From a virus: a stretch of DNA of 28,440 nucleotides. A model generated the notes under the pieces. It saw only the letters and a program-made list of their open reading frames with translations, was not told the DNA's origin and did not search any database. Shown piece by piece: positions 1 to 6,666 of this stretch; within the stretch, counting starts at the first letter, position 1, and every line of letters starts with the position of its first letter. The translations under genes were made by a program, and so were the position numbers. Location of the stretch: the IMG/VR virus record IMGVR_UViG_3300005062_000016, positions 1 to 28,440 of that record. One strand, written 5' to 3'.

Positions 1-139
1 GGGTCGTGGACGCCCGGACAGGCGCTGTGTGCAAGGCAGCGCGCAAGGGGACATGCGCAACGGGTCGTGGACGCCCGGACAGGCGCTGTGTGCAAGGCGG
101 CGCGCAACGGAACATATGCAACGGATCGTGGGCATCGGG
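1..139. repeat. 61-bp tandem direct repeat, two full copies and a partial third
   Basis: Positions 1-61 and 62-122 are near-identical (56 of 61 bases by eye). A degraded third copy starts at 123 (ggatcgtggg) and fades out before the primase start. The array may begin before the window. The unit is GC-rich and not a multiple of three, so any protein read through it changes frame relative to the repeat in each copy. It sits directly upstream of the replicative primase-helicase, so an origin or iteron role is possible, but no known iteron is recognisable. Confidence 0.85.
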
Positions 140-165
140 TTAATGATGCAGGAGGCAAGGCATGA
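1..165 (+). CDS. Possible 3' end of an upstream gene (partial, unrecognised)
   Basis: The frame starting at base 1 is open from the window edge to a TGA at 163-165. It overlaps the primase start codon at 162 in the ATGA arrangement used throughout this phage, so it could be the tail of an upstream cotranscribed gene. The predicted 54 residues show no known domain. The other two frames are also open across this 61-bp repeat region until 143 and 168 or so, so openness alone is weak evidence. No start codon for such a gene is in the window. Confidence 0.25.
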   Translation, partial: GSWTPGQALCARQRARGHAQRVVDARTGAVCKAARNGTYATDRGHRVNDAGGKA

Positions 166-1832
166 GTGACGAAATCAAGAAAAAAGTCGAGGAGCGGGTC
201 CGGGCCGAAGAGGAGACCGAAGCTGCTGAGGGACGAGGTCGCACCAGGGCAAATACCGGAGGCACGGCGCAACAGCCGCCAGCGGAATTGAGCGAGGAGT
301 TTCTCCTTGAGTGCTACCGGGCCAACCGAGTGGGGGATGCCATGATTTTCAACGCGTTGCAGCGGGGCAAGTTCGTGTTCGTCAAGCGTTGGGGGCGATT
401 TTTGCGCTGGGCCGGGCACCACTGGGAGGAGGACATCGACGAGACGGCCTTGGCCGAGGTGGAATCCGTGTGTGAGCAGTATCTTCGCGTGGTGGCGCGG
501 TTGAAGCGCCAAGCCGAAGGACTGACCGGACCAGAGGCCAAGGCCAACGAGGATTTGCGCAGCGGCCTGCTCAAGCGTGTGGCCCTGCTGCGGGACACCT
601 CCGGCAGAGAGAAACTGCTCACCTGCGCTCATACGATTCGGGATCCGCTTTCAATTCGTGGTGACGAACTGGACCAACTGCCCTATCTGCTGGCCACCAG
701 AAACGGCGTTATTGATTTGCGCACCGGCGATGCTCGGGATGGGCGACCCGAAGACTATATCCTCAACGCTTGTCCCATCGAGTGGCAGGGCATTGACGCA
801 CCTTGTCCGGAGTTCGAGCGCTTCATGCTCTCTTGTCATGACGGAAATCAGACCATGGTGGACTTTCTCCAGCGGGCTCTTGGGTACGGCATTTTGGGAT
901 GTCGGGATGATCACGTTTGGCTGGTGTTTTATGGGGCGCGGGGGCGCAATGGTAAAGATACTTTACTCAAGACGCTCATGGCAGTGCTCGGCAACGACTT
1001 GGCCAATGTCATCCCTACGGAGATGCTTTTGGATTCAAGAATGCCGCGTAATTCGGGGGGGCCTTCGCCGGACGTGCTTTCCCTGCGGGGCAAGCGCATG
1101 GCCTTTGCCTCGGAATCCGAAGACGGGCAGCGTTTCGCCATGTCCAAGATTAAGCAGCTCACGGGGGGAAGCCTGCTTTCCGCACGCGGGCTTCAGGATA
1201 AATTGTACACCTCCTGGAAACAGACGCATCTGCTCTTCCTTTTGACCAACGAGATTCCGAGGGCCAAGGCGGACGATGACGCGTTTTGGTCGCGGCTGCT
1301 GGCCGTACCCTGGAAACTGCGCTTTGTGGATAATCCATCAACCCCTGATGAGCGGCAACGGGATCCGCAGATGGAATATAAGCTTCAGACTGAACTGTCA
1401 GGCATTTTGGCCTGGTTGGTTCGCGGAGCACTGGCCTACCAGCGTGATGGATTGGCCCCGCCGGACGCCGTGCTTTCCTGCACTCGGGAGAAACGCGATT
1501 CGTTTGACGACGTGGGGCGGTTTTTGCGGGAATGCTGCGAACTGGAACGCGTGCCGGAAGGGCAGGAGTCGGATTTGCGTATCGGGGCCACAGAGTTGCT
1601 CAGGGCCTTCAACTGGTGGCTGCACAAGAATGTGGATTCGTCTTACTCCTACAGTCCGCGTCGATTTGGCGACGTGCTGGGCAAGAAGGGCATCCCCAAG
1701 AAGAAGTCCGGCGGCATGGTTTATCTCGGGGTTTGCTTGTTGGAAGAGGTCCGGGACGAGATGGAGCAGGACCTGGAGCAGGAAAAAGACAAGGGGGAGC
1801 GGCATGAGCGGCGCAAAAAGCTCTTTGATTGA
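162..1832 (+). CDS. Phage primase-helicase, D5/P4 type with SF3 helicase core
   Basis: The 556-residue protein is the likely replicative helicase-primase of the phage. The middle region (about residues 170-235) carries the D5_N-type pattern LPYLLATRNGVIDLRTG. The SF3 helicase Walker A loop is at about 258-267 (GARGRNGKDT), with an aspartate directly after the lysine where many relatives have serine or threonine. A Walker B-like segment with SESEDG follows at about residue 320, and motif C-like LLFLLTNEIPRAK near 400. The C-terminal 80 residues look like the winged-helix end of D5 proteins. The start ATG at 162 has a strong AGGAGG at 150-155. The N-terminal 45 residues are charged and low in complexity. 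The zinc-finger/Toprim protein downstream probably supplies primase activity to the same replisome. Confidence 0.9.
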   Translation: MSDEIKKKVEERVRAEEETEAAEGRGRTRANTGGTAQQPPAELSEEFLLECYRANRVGDAMIFNALQRGKFVFVKRWGRFLRWAGHHWEEDIDETALAEVESVCEQYLRVVARLKRQAEGLTGPEAKANEDLRSGLLKRVALLRDTSGREKLLTCAHTIRDPLSIRGDELDQLPYLLATRNGVIDLRTGDARDGRPEDYILNACPIEWQGIDAPCPEFERFMLSCHDGNQTMVDFLQRALGYGILGCRDDHVWLVFYGARGRNGKDTLLKTLMAVLGNDLANVIPTEMLLDSRMPRNSGGPSPDVLSLRGKRMAFASESEDGQRFAMSKIKQLTGGSLLSARGLQDKLYTSWKQTHLLFLLTNEIPRAKADDDAFWSRLLAVPWKLRFVDNPSTPDERQRDPQMEYKLQTELSGILAWLVRGALAYQRDGLAPPDAVLSCTREKRDSFDDVGRFLRECCELERVPEGQESDLRIGATELLRAFNWWLHKNVDSSYSYSPRRFGDVLGKKGIPKKKSGGMVYLGVCLLEEVRDEMEQDLEQEKDKGERHERRKKLFD

Positions 1833-1903
1833 CGGAACCTCCCGGATTCTCCCAGCGTTGTTGGTTATTTTCAGAACTCAAGACCTTGGAATGTTATCTT
1901 TTT

Positions 1904-2050
1904 ATTGAATTATGGGAGCGTGGGAGCTTTGCCAGCAATCTTTTCACAGGTGCGCGCGTAAAAGGGTTCATGGGCGTAATACGTCTCTTTATCCTCCCAT
2001 GTTCCCAAAATTAAATAATAGTAAATAAAATAGACGGATAAGAAAAATAC
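1904..2050. other. Intergenic long stem-loop and AT-rich tract (candidate origin or operator)
   Basis: The 259-bp gap between the two replication genes holds an imperfect inverted repeat. Bases 1908-1926 (aattatgggagcgtgggag) and 1994-2012 are complementary at 16 of 19 positions, and two of the three mismatches would be G-U pairs in RNA. A further three pairs (1904-1906 with 2014-2016) are possible beyond one mismatch. The arms are built from repeated TGGGA motifs. Immediately after the second arm, about 2007-2048 is strongly AT-rich in an otherwise GC-rich window. GGGAG motifs recur at 2056-2060, 2066-2070 and 2079-2083, the last serving as ribosome-binding site for the next gene. The function is inferred only: replication origin, single-strand initiation site or protein operator. 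Confidence 0.5.
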
Positions 2051-2091
2051 TGGCCGGGAGCCTTCGGGAGCTTCGCCAGGGAGACGGGGAC

Positions 2092-3555
2092 ATGAAGCAC
2101 TGCATTCTGGATCGGCTGCGTTCGCGAGGGCTGGAGCCACGGCACCAAGCCGCCACGCATGGCGGAGAATGGGCCAGTCCTTGCCCTCTTTGTGGCGGTC
2201 GGGATCGGTTTCGGATTTGGCCGGACCAGGAGGGAGGACCTGCTTGTGCCCAGTCCGGGGTGCGCGGCACCTGGTACTGCCGTCAGTGCGGCAAGGGCGG
2301 GGACGCGCTTCAATTTTTGATGGATGTGGAGCGGCTGTCTTTTCCCGAAGCTTGCCGGGCGCTTCGTCTGGAGCTGCCCGAGAGGCATGGTCTGCCCCGG
2401 GTTCCCCGGCCTGATGTCCGGCGCACGTTCTTGCCGCGGGAGGCGGGCCTGCCCTCTGCGGCCTGGCGCGAACAGGCCGCCAAGCTGGTGCAGCGGGCGC
2501 AAACAGCGTTGCTTCGGGATCGGGCCATGCTTGATTGGCTGGAGCGACGGGGTGTGCCCGAGTCTGCGGTGCGGCGTTTTCATCTCGGACTGGTGCAGGG
2601 CGAGCGCGGGCGCATGGGCATGATTCGGCCCCGGTCGGTTTGGGGACTGGAACCTCGGCAGGTACGCAATCAGGACGGAAGCGTTACGATGAAGAAGGCG
2701 TTGTTCATTGCACGGGGGTTGCTGATTCCGAGTTTCGGCCCGGACAACGAGCCTAGGAGCCTGCGCGTGCGACGTTTGGCCAAGGATGTGGCTCAGTGGG
2801 GCGATAAGTACATGGTTGTGGAGGGCTCGGCCATGACTCCGCTGCTGCTCGGTCAGGATCTTCGGGCCGTGGTGGTGGTCGAGGCCGAGCTGGACGCCCT
2901 GGCCGTGGCGGCCTGGGCCGGGGATATGGCGGGCGCGCTGGCTGTTTTGACCAACCGGGGCAAGCCGGACGCAGCCACGCATGCGCGGCTTTCTCGGGCC
3001 TTGCGGATTTTGGTGGCTCTCGACTTCGACAAAGCCGGGGCCCAGGGCTGGAGCTGGTGGCGTGAGACCTATGCTTCGGCACGGCGCTGGCCTGTGCCTG
3101 AGGGCAAGGATCCGGGCGACTACGTGGGCCTTGGCGGGGACTTGCGGGGCTGGGTGCGGGCCGGGTTGCCTCCGGCGCTGACCTTGGGAGCGTCGGAACC
3201 TGTGGTGCAGATTTCCGGGGCAGCGAAGGCGGTGATACAGGCGACGTCATCGCAGGACGAAGGACTGGCGTTGCAGTCTGCATCCGTACCGCAGCCGGGC
3301 ACTGAGCTGCGTGAACTGGCCAAGCTGCTGCGCCGGAAGTTCGGCTGCCTCTGGCTGAGCAGCTCCGGGGGCGGCAAAATGCTCGGGGGGCAGATCGACG
3401 CGGAGGTGCTGCCGAGCGTATCTGCGTTGCTGGAGCGGTCCGATGTTCTGCCGAAGCTGCTGGAAGCCGGACGCCCCCAGGAAGACGGATTGGTGATTGT
3501 GGACGCGGTGGATATTTCCCGCTGGCTACGGAGTCAGGCCGGGAGCAGGCGATGA
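2092..3555 (+). CDS. Zinc-ribbon/Toprim DNA primase
   Basis: This 487-residue protein joins an N-terminal P4/DnaG-type zinc ribbon to a Toprim catalytic domain. The zinc ligands are C31-x2-C34 (SPCPLCGGRDRF) and C63-x2-C66 (YCRQCGKGGD), followed by the helix typical of CHC2-like primase fingers. In the Toprim region, E264 sits in VVVVEAELDALAV, and D311/D313 in ALDFDKAG form the DxD that binds metal. The motif PEGKDPGDYV (about residue 335) matches primases of this class. The last 120 residues are less conserved and may bind the helicase. The ATG at 2092 has GGGAG at 2079-2083 with a longish spacer. The gene converges on the minus-strand toxin-antitoxin operon, with only 16 bp between the stops. 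Confidence 0.88.
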   Translation: MKHCILDRLRSRGLEPRHQAATHGGEWASPCPLCGGRDRFRIWPDQEGGPACAQSGVRGTWYCRQCGKGGDALQFLMDVERLSFPEACRALRLELPERHGLPRVPRPDVRRTFLPREAGLPSAAWREQAAKLVQRAQTALLRDRAMLDWLERRGVPESAVRRFHLGLVQGERGRMGMIRPRSVWGLEPRQVRNQDGSVTMKKALFIARGLLIPSFGPDNEPRSLRVRRLAKDVAQWGDKYMVVEGSAMTPLLLGQDLRAVVVVEAELDALAVAAWAGDMAGALAVLTNRGKPDAATHARLSRALRILVALDFDKAGAQGWSWWRETYASARRWPVPEGKDPGDYVGLGGDLRGWVRAGLPPALTLGASEPVVQISGAAKAVIQATSSQDEGLALQSASVPQPGTELRELAKLLRRKFGCLWLSSSGGGKMLGGQIDAEVLPSVSALLERSDVLPKLLEAGRPQEDGLVIVDAVDISRWLRSQAGSRR

Positions 3556-3571
3556 AGAGCCGAGGAGCTGA

Positions 3572-3898
3572 CTACGGACGGCTTTCCTTTGGCGCGTCCT
3601 GCTTTTCGGCGGGACGCTGCTGTTCGTCCTGGGTCTGGGCATACGCCTTGAGCACCGCGTTCATGAGGGTCTGCCAGCCCTTGCCTTTGGCCTTGTACCA
3701 TCTGAGCACTTCGGCATCGATGCGCATGGAAACGGGCTCCTTGGGCTTCGGCAGCAGATCCTGCACGCGCATCATCACGGCCTGGCCCAGGTCTTCGTCG
3801 GTCCAGGGCTGGGCGTCCGGATCAGCCAGGGCTGCACGCTGCACGTCCTCTTCGCTCATGGCGCGGACCTTCTTGAGGTCACTCCTGGTGGGCTTCAT
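3572..3898 (-). CDS. BrnA-like antitoxin, no adjacent BrnT
   Basis: The chosen start ATG (3896-3898) gives 108 residues; a longer open frame back to 3988 would overlap the preceding gene and lacks support. The core VSMRIDAEVLRWYKAKGKG followed by WQTLMNAVLKAY is the ribbon-helix-helix signature of the BrnA antitoxin family (PF14384), which normally binds the RNase toxin BrnT (DUF497) and represses the operon. No BrnT-like ORF lies next to it. It is the third gene of a minus-strand operon behind a HigB/HigA-type pair, 46 bp after the antitoxin stop. The C-terminus is a short glutamine- and lysine-rich tail. It could act as an operon repressor, a neutraliser of BrnT encoded elsewhere, or a relic. 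Confidence 0.75.
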   Translation of the reverse strand: MKPTRSDLKKVRAMSEEDVQRAALADPDAQPWTDEDLGQAVMMRVQDLLPKPKEPVSMRIDAEVLRWYKAKGKGWQTLMNAVLKAYAQTQDEQQRPAEKQDAPKESRP

Positions 3899-3944
3899 AT
3901 GCCTGCCTCTCTTTCTTGTTGGCCCGGCGCGGCGAATGCTGGGT

Positions 3945-4265
3945 TCAGAGCCGGGCTTCCGTGCCTTCAGCGGAAAGGCGCAGTCCAACAGCCTTGAGCA
4001 CGGCGGAGAGTGTCTTCAGGGTGGGGTTTCCCTTGGGGGAAAGGGCGCGGTAAAGCGTTTCGCGTTTGATTCCGGCAGATTCGGCCACGGTCTGCATGCC
4101 ACGCGCCTCGGCAACGTGACGAAGCGCGATGAGCAGCGCCGTGGGGCAGTCCGCATTGTCTTCAAGACTGGCCTTGAGATATTCGGTCGCCAACTCCGGA
4201 TCGGCGCGCAGCATCTTCACTGTGGCACTGTCATGGGAGACGCTGGGAGAGTGCTTTTTGGTCAT
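3945..4265 (-). CDS. Antitoxin, HI1420/HigA-like HTH protein
   Basis: This 106-residue protein matches the addiction-module antidote family typified by HI1420 (TIGR02684). It contains a DPELATEYLKASLEDN segment, then a Cro/C1-like HTH (about residues 52-80, VAEARGMQTVAESAGIKRETLYRALS) and the family ending GNPTLKTLSAVLKAVGLRLS. It is expected to bind and block the toxin encoded just upstream and to repress the shared promoter. The start at 4265 overlaps the toxin stop as ATGA, and on the minus strand AAGGAG lies about 7 bases before it, inside the toxin gene, so the two are translationally coupled. Toxin-before-antitoxin order is normal for this family. Confidence 0.88.
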   Translation of the reverse strand: MTKKHSPSVSHDSATVKMLRADPELATEYLKASLEDNADCPTALLIALRHVAEARGMQTVAESAGIKRETLYRALSPKGNPTLKTLSAVLKAVGLRLSAEGTEARL

Positions 4266-4585
4266 GGCTTTCTCCTTTTGAAATCGTTGAAAAATTCCAC
4301 GGCCCGTTCGATATCCGCACTCTGGGTGCTTTTGTCGCCTCCGCAGAGCAGCAACATGATCACTTCGCCCACGCGGGCGAAATACACGCGATAGCCGGGG
4401 CCGTAGTGGATACGCATTTCACAGACGCTTTCCCGGACGGCTTTGGAGTCGCCCAGGTTCCCGGATTCCATGCGGTCAATGCGGGTCAGGATTCTGGCCT
4501 TGGCGCGCACGTCGCGCAGGCTGCCCAGCCAATCCGCGAAGACATCTCGTCCCTCTTCGGTCTGGTAGTGCTCCACTTTGTACAT
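4262..4585 (-). CDS. Toxin, HI1419/HigB-like (RelE superfamily)
   Basis: The 107-residue basic protein fits the phage-derived addiction killer family typified by HI1419 (TIGR02683, RelE/HigB fold), which cleaves mRNA on ribosomes. Family landmarks are the N-terminal VFADWLGSLRDVRAKARILTR, the central NLGDSKAVRESVCEMRIHYG, then GYRVYFARVGEVIMLLLCGGDKSTQ and the C-terminal helix DIERAVEFFNDF. Catalytic basic residues are probably among the arginines and lysine of these blocks. It is the first gene of the minus-strand operon. No Shine-Dalgarno sequence precedes ATG 4585, and the best promoter puts the transcript start at or beside this ATG, so leaderless translation is possible. Confidence 0.88.
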   Translation of the reverse strand: MYKVEHYQTEEGRDVFADWLGSLRDVRAKARILTRIDRMESGNLGDSKAVRESVCEMRIHYGPGYRVYFARVGEVIMLLLCGGDKSTQSADIERAVEFFNDFKRRKP

Positions 4586-4590
4586 GCTTA

Positions 4591-4619
4591 TTTGTAGCTT
4601 TTAATTCACAAACGGTCAA
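4591..4619 (-). promoter_or_regulatory. Candidate promoter of the toxin-antitoxin operon
   Basis: Read on the minus strand, TTGACC (4614-4619) and TACAAA (4591-4596) are separated by exactly 17 bases and resemble sigma-70 -35 and -10 boxes. Transcription would start near 4584, essentially at the toxin ATG. Confidence 0.55.
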
Positions 4620-4748
4620 GGGCGGCGCGAGAAAAAAGTGGAAAGTGAAGAAAGAAAGCCTGTTGCAGGTGTCGAAACTGTGCAGCTTTGTGGTGAACAG
4701 ATGAAACTAATCGTCGATTTCTTTTCATTGAGGGCAAGGCGGTTTTTC

Positions 4749-4778
4749 TTGACGCTGGTCGCGGCATGGGGCAAACAT
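4749..4778 (+). promoter_or_regulatory. Candidate promoter of the c4-like immunity operon
   Basis: TTGACG (4749-4754) is a near-consensus -35 box. An 18-base spacer leads to aaacat (4773-4778), a weak -10. The predicted start near 4785 falls immediately before the first arm of the structured RNA (4788), which is what an antisense RNA made from its own promoter would need. The -10 match is poor, so this is tentative. Confidence 0.4.
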
Positions 4779-4784
4779 GGAACA

Positions 4785-4950
4785 GGAGCTGGTAACTCCT
4801 TGATCCAACGGCGGCCCCACGCCCGTCAGACATCGTGGGATTTTTGCTTTCCAGCCTCTGGAAAGCGGCTCGGCATTTCCAGCCGGGTGTGGGACGAATA
4901 CAAGACCCTTTGGGGGAACACTCCCGCCGTCCGTTGGCGGTTACCAGCAC
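4785..4950 (+). ncRNA. c4: C4-like antisense RNA controlling the antirepressor operon
   Basis: The region folds into a multi-branched RNA visible by eye. The closing helix pairs 4788-4796 (GCTGGTAAC) with 4940-4948 (GTTACCAGC), 9 perfect pairs. A second helix pairs 4805-4811 (CCAACGG) with 4931-4937 (CCGTTGG). Inside are a hairpin 4816-4821/4834-4839 (CCCACG/CGTGGG), a 9-bp hairpin 4846-4854/4858-4866 with a 3-base loop, and a short one 4867-4870/4881-4884. The 3' strand 4930-4946 is also complementary to 4982-4998, the ribosome-binding site of the next ORF, at 14 of 17 positions in two blocks. In phage P1, C4 RNA has two blocks (a', b') that bind the icd-ant leader in the same way, and the same gene order follows. 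Exact ends and processing are inferred. Confidence 0.8.
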
Positions 4951-4981
4951 CCGGCCTTTGTCGATGGTACGGCAAGGGCAA

Positions 4982-5000
4982 TGGTAAAACCCAACGGAGG
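4982..5000 (+). promoter_or_regulatory. Antisense target: ribosome-binding site of the icd-like ORF
   Basis: TGGTAA (4982-4987) and CCAACGGA (4991-4998) are the complements of 4941-4946 and 4930-4937 in the c4-like RNA, with a three-base mismatch between them. The second block contains the GGA of the Shine-Dalgarno GGAGG (4996-5000), seven bases before ATG 5008. Pairing would block initiation of the small ORF and, through coupling, of the antirepressor. Confidence 0.75.
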
Positions 5001-5007
5001 TTCCGTC

Positions 5008-5277
5008 ATGGAACGCACAAGCATCCTCTTTCCTCTTTCCGAACTGGACGTTCTGCGCGGCAAGGCCGCCAATGTGGAAGCCGGACTGCGCTGTCTGGCC
5101 GCATTGCTTTTCGAATTGGGCGTCAGCGGGCCTGCCCGGGAGAGCGGTCGGCTCATGGGTCTGGCCGCGCTGCTGCGCACGCAGGCGGACCGGACCGCGG
5201 AACTGCTCGATCCCCTGGACGCGGAGTACCGTCTGTCCGGGGAGCGCTCGCCGGGCGGTGAGGGACGCCATGTCTGA
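5008..5277 (+). CDS. Small icd-like leader protein coupled to the antirepressor
   Basis: This 89-residue protein starts at ATG 5008 with GGAGG at 4996-5000. An in-frame ATG at 4981 lies upstream of the ribosome-binding site and is rejected. The sequence is mostly helical, with an amphipathic pattern (SELDVLRGKAANVEAGLRCL, then LMGLAALLRTQADRTAELLD), and has no recognised catalytic motif. Its place between a c4-like RNA and an antirepressor, with its last 8 bases overlapping the next start (5270), matches icd of P1, a 73-residue protein whose translation is required for ant expression. Whether it inhibits cell division like Icd cannot be told from sequence; similarity is positional only. Confidence 0.8.
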   Translation: MERTSILFPLSELDVLRGKAANVEAGLRCLAALLFELGVSGPARESGRLMGLAALLRTQADRTAELLDPLDAEYRLSGERSPGGEGRHV

Positions 5278-5995
5278 ACTGCTGCCCTTTGACTTTGACG
5301 GCAATGCGGTGCGCGTTGTCCTGCGCGAGGACGCGCCCTGGTTCGTGGCCAAAGACGTGTGCAATGTGCTGGACATCTCCGACCATCATCAAGCGGTTGA
5401 ACGCTTGGATGATGATGAAAGGGGTAGGTACAGTATACCCACCATAAAAGGCCTTCGTGAAGCCAAGGTGGTTTCCGAGTCCGGTCTGTACGCCCTGATC
5501 TTCACCAGTCGCAAGCCCGAGGCCCGGCGCTTTCGCCGCTGGGTCACGGGGGAGGTCTTGCCGTCGATCCGCCGCACCGGCGGATACGGGCGGCCACCCC
5601 TGGCCGCTGCCGTGGGCGGGCTGCCGTCCGGGTTGCGGGCTAAGGCCATGCACGCGGCTGTGCAGGCCGTGCGACTGACCGGGGGGACCGAAGCCGACAT
5701 CGAGCGGCTCTTCGTGACCTATTGCGGCTGGCTGTCCATGGAGAAGCCGCGACTGCCCGCGCCGGACTGGACCGGGCAACTGGAGCGCTGGATCAGCCGC
5801 CATCTGGACAGGACCAACACGGCCAGCACAAAATCCATGAGACTCTATGAGCATTTCAAAGGCTTTTTGCGGGAGCAGGGCTGGGACCAGCCCATGCCCA
5901 GCGTCCGGGTTTGGGGCGAGCACATGAACGCGCGCTTCCGGCGGATCAAGTCCGACCGGATGCGCTACTACGTAAGCTTGCGGGAGGACGAATGA
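5270..5995 (+). CDS. BRO-family antirepressor
   Basis: The ATG at 5270 gives 241 residues beginning MSELLPFDFDGNAVRVVL; a longer frame from 5072 is only the reading frame through the preceding gene. Residues about 5-105 form a BRO-N domain (PF02498) with the hallmarks APWFVAKDVCNVLDI, VSESGLYALIFTSRKPEARRF and RRWVTGEVLPSIRRTGGYG. Phage antirepressors with this domain bind and inactivate the prophage repressor. The C-terminal half (KSMRLYEHFKGFLREQGW then VRVWGEHMNARFRRI) resembles the winged-helix end of phage primase/antirepressor proteins. The gene overlaps the small icd-like ORF by 8 bp and terS by 4 bp, so it stands at the junction between immunity control and late genes. Confidence 0.88.
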   Translation: MSELLPFDFDGNAVRVVLREDAPWFVAKDVCNVLDISDHHQAVERLDDDERGRYSIPTIKGLREAKVVSESGLYALIFTSRKPEARRFRRWVTGEVLPSIRRTGGYGRPPLAAAVGGLPSGLRAKAMHAAVQAVRLTGGTEADIERLFVTYCGWLSMEKPRLPAPDWTGQLERWISRHLDRTNTASTKSMRLYEHFKGFLREQGWDQPMPSVRVWGEHMNARFRRIKSDRMRYYVSLREDE

Positions 5996-6666
5996 CGCTG
6001 AAACAGGCGGCGGAAGCGGGAGCCGGGGGCGACCCGGCTCCGCAGCAGGGGGGGCGGACCTTCAAGACCCAGCTGGAGGCCGTGGACTTTCTCACGGCTC
6101 AGGGCTTTAAGGTGGGCAAGAGCAAGTTCAGTAAGGACGTGCGGAGCGGGCGCGTGGCCCCTGGTGGAGAAGGCGTGTTTGAGGCTGGGGTGCTGCTGGC
6201 CTATGCGGCCACGCACCTGACCCCGCTGGCCCGGGCCGAGGACCGGGCCGGGAACCAAGCCGCAACCCAGAAGATCGCTGCGGATGCGGACCTCAAGGCC
6301 GTGCAGGCAGAGCGCATGCGCCTCAAGCTCCAGAAGGAGCAAGGCCTGCTCATGCCGCGCGCGGAGCACGAGGAGGCTCTGGCGGCTAGGGCGCAGTTCT
6401 TCAAGTCCGAGGTGGAAGGCTTTATCCACCGCGCGGGCGCGGACTTGATTTTACTACTGCGCGGGGACGAGGCCCGCTTTCCGGAGCTGGTGAATTGGTG
6501 GGAGGAAAAGACCGCGGAATGGATGGATGCCTGGAGCGGGGACCGGGAGTTCGGCGTGGCGGACGCGGAGCTGAGCGCTGGGGGTTTTGGGCCAGACCAA
6601 ACGCAGACGGAGATCGGGCCTGACCGGGATTCGGAATTTGCCAGCGGGCCGGAGACTGGGGCATGA
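5992..6666 (+). CDS. terS: Terminase small subunit, Nu1/DUF1441-like
   Basis: From ATG 5992 the protein has 224 residues and overlaps the antirepressor stop as ATGA. Residues about 22-60 (FLTAQGFKVGKSKFSKDVRSGRV) look like the winged helix of Nu1-type small terminases, which recognise the packaging site. A charged helical stretch follows (about 85-125, AADADLKAVQAERMRLKLQKEQG then LLMPRAEHEEALAARAQFF), the usual oligomerisation region. The acidic, glycine-rich C-terminus is probably the contact with the large subunit, encoded immediately downstream with another ATGA overlap. The earlier in-frame start at 5911 would run inside the antirepressor gene and is not supported. Confidence 0.85.
   Translation: MTLKQAAEAGAGGDPAPQQGGRTFKTQLEAVDFLTAQGFKVGKSKFSKDVRSGRVAPGGEGVFEAGVLLAYAATHLTPLARAEDRAGNQAATQKIAADADLKAVQAERMRLKLQKEQGLLMPRAEHEEALAARAQFFKSEVEGFIHRAGADLILLLRGDEARFPELVNWWEEKTAEWMDAWSGDREFGVADAELSAGGFGPDQTQTEIGPDRDSEFASGPETGA

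Noticed and set aside
162-1832. The Walker A loop ending NGKDT as a sign of an inactive helicase
   Set aside because: Related primase-helicases tolerate this substitution, and the remaining motifs are intact; on its own it does not show loss of function.
2011-2982. A 323-codon minus-strand frame opposite the Toprim primase
   Set aside because: Shadow of a plus-strand gene with catalytic motifs; composition typical of antisense frames in GC-rich DNA.
3552-4394. A 280-codon plus-strand frame covering the toxin-antitoxin region
   Set aside because: It is antisense to three minus-strand genes with clear family signatures, starts at the end of the Toprim gene and has no domain of its own.
4638-5261. 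A 207-codon frame across the c4-like RNA and the small ORF
   Set aside because: It crosses the structured RNA and overlaps the better-supported icd-like ORF in another frame. Similar frames across c4 loci are sometimes annotated as Ash/Icd-like proteins, but I see no ribosome-binding site or coding signal that favours it here.
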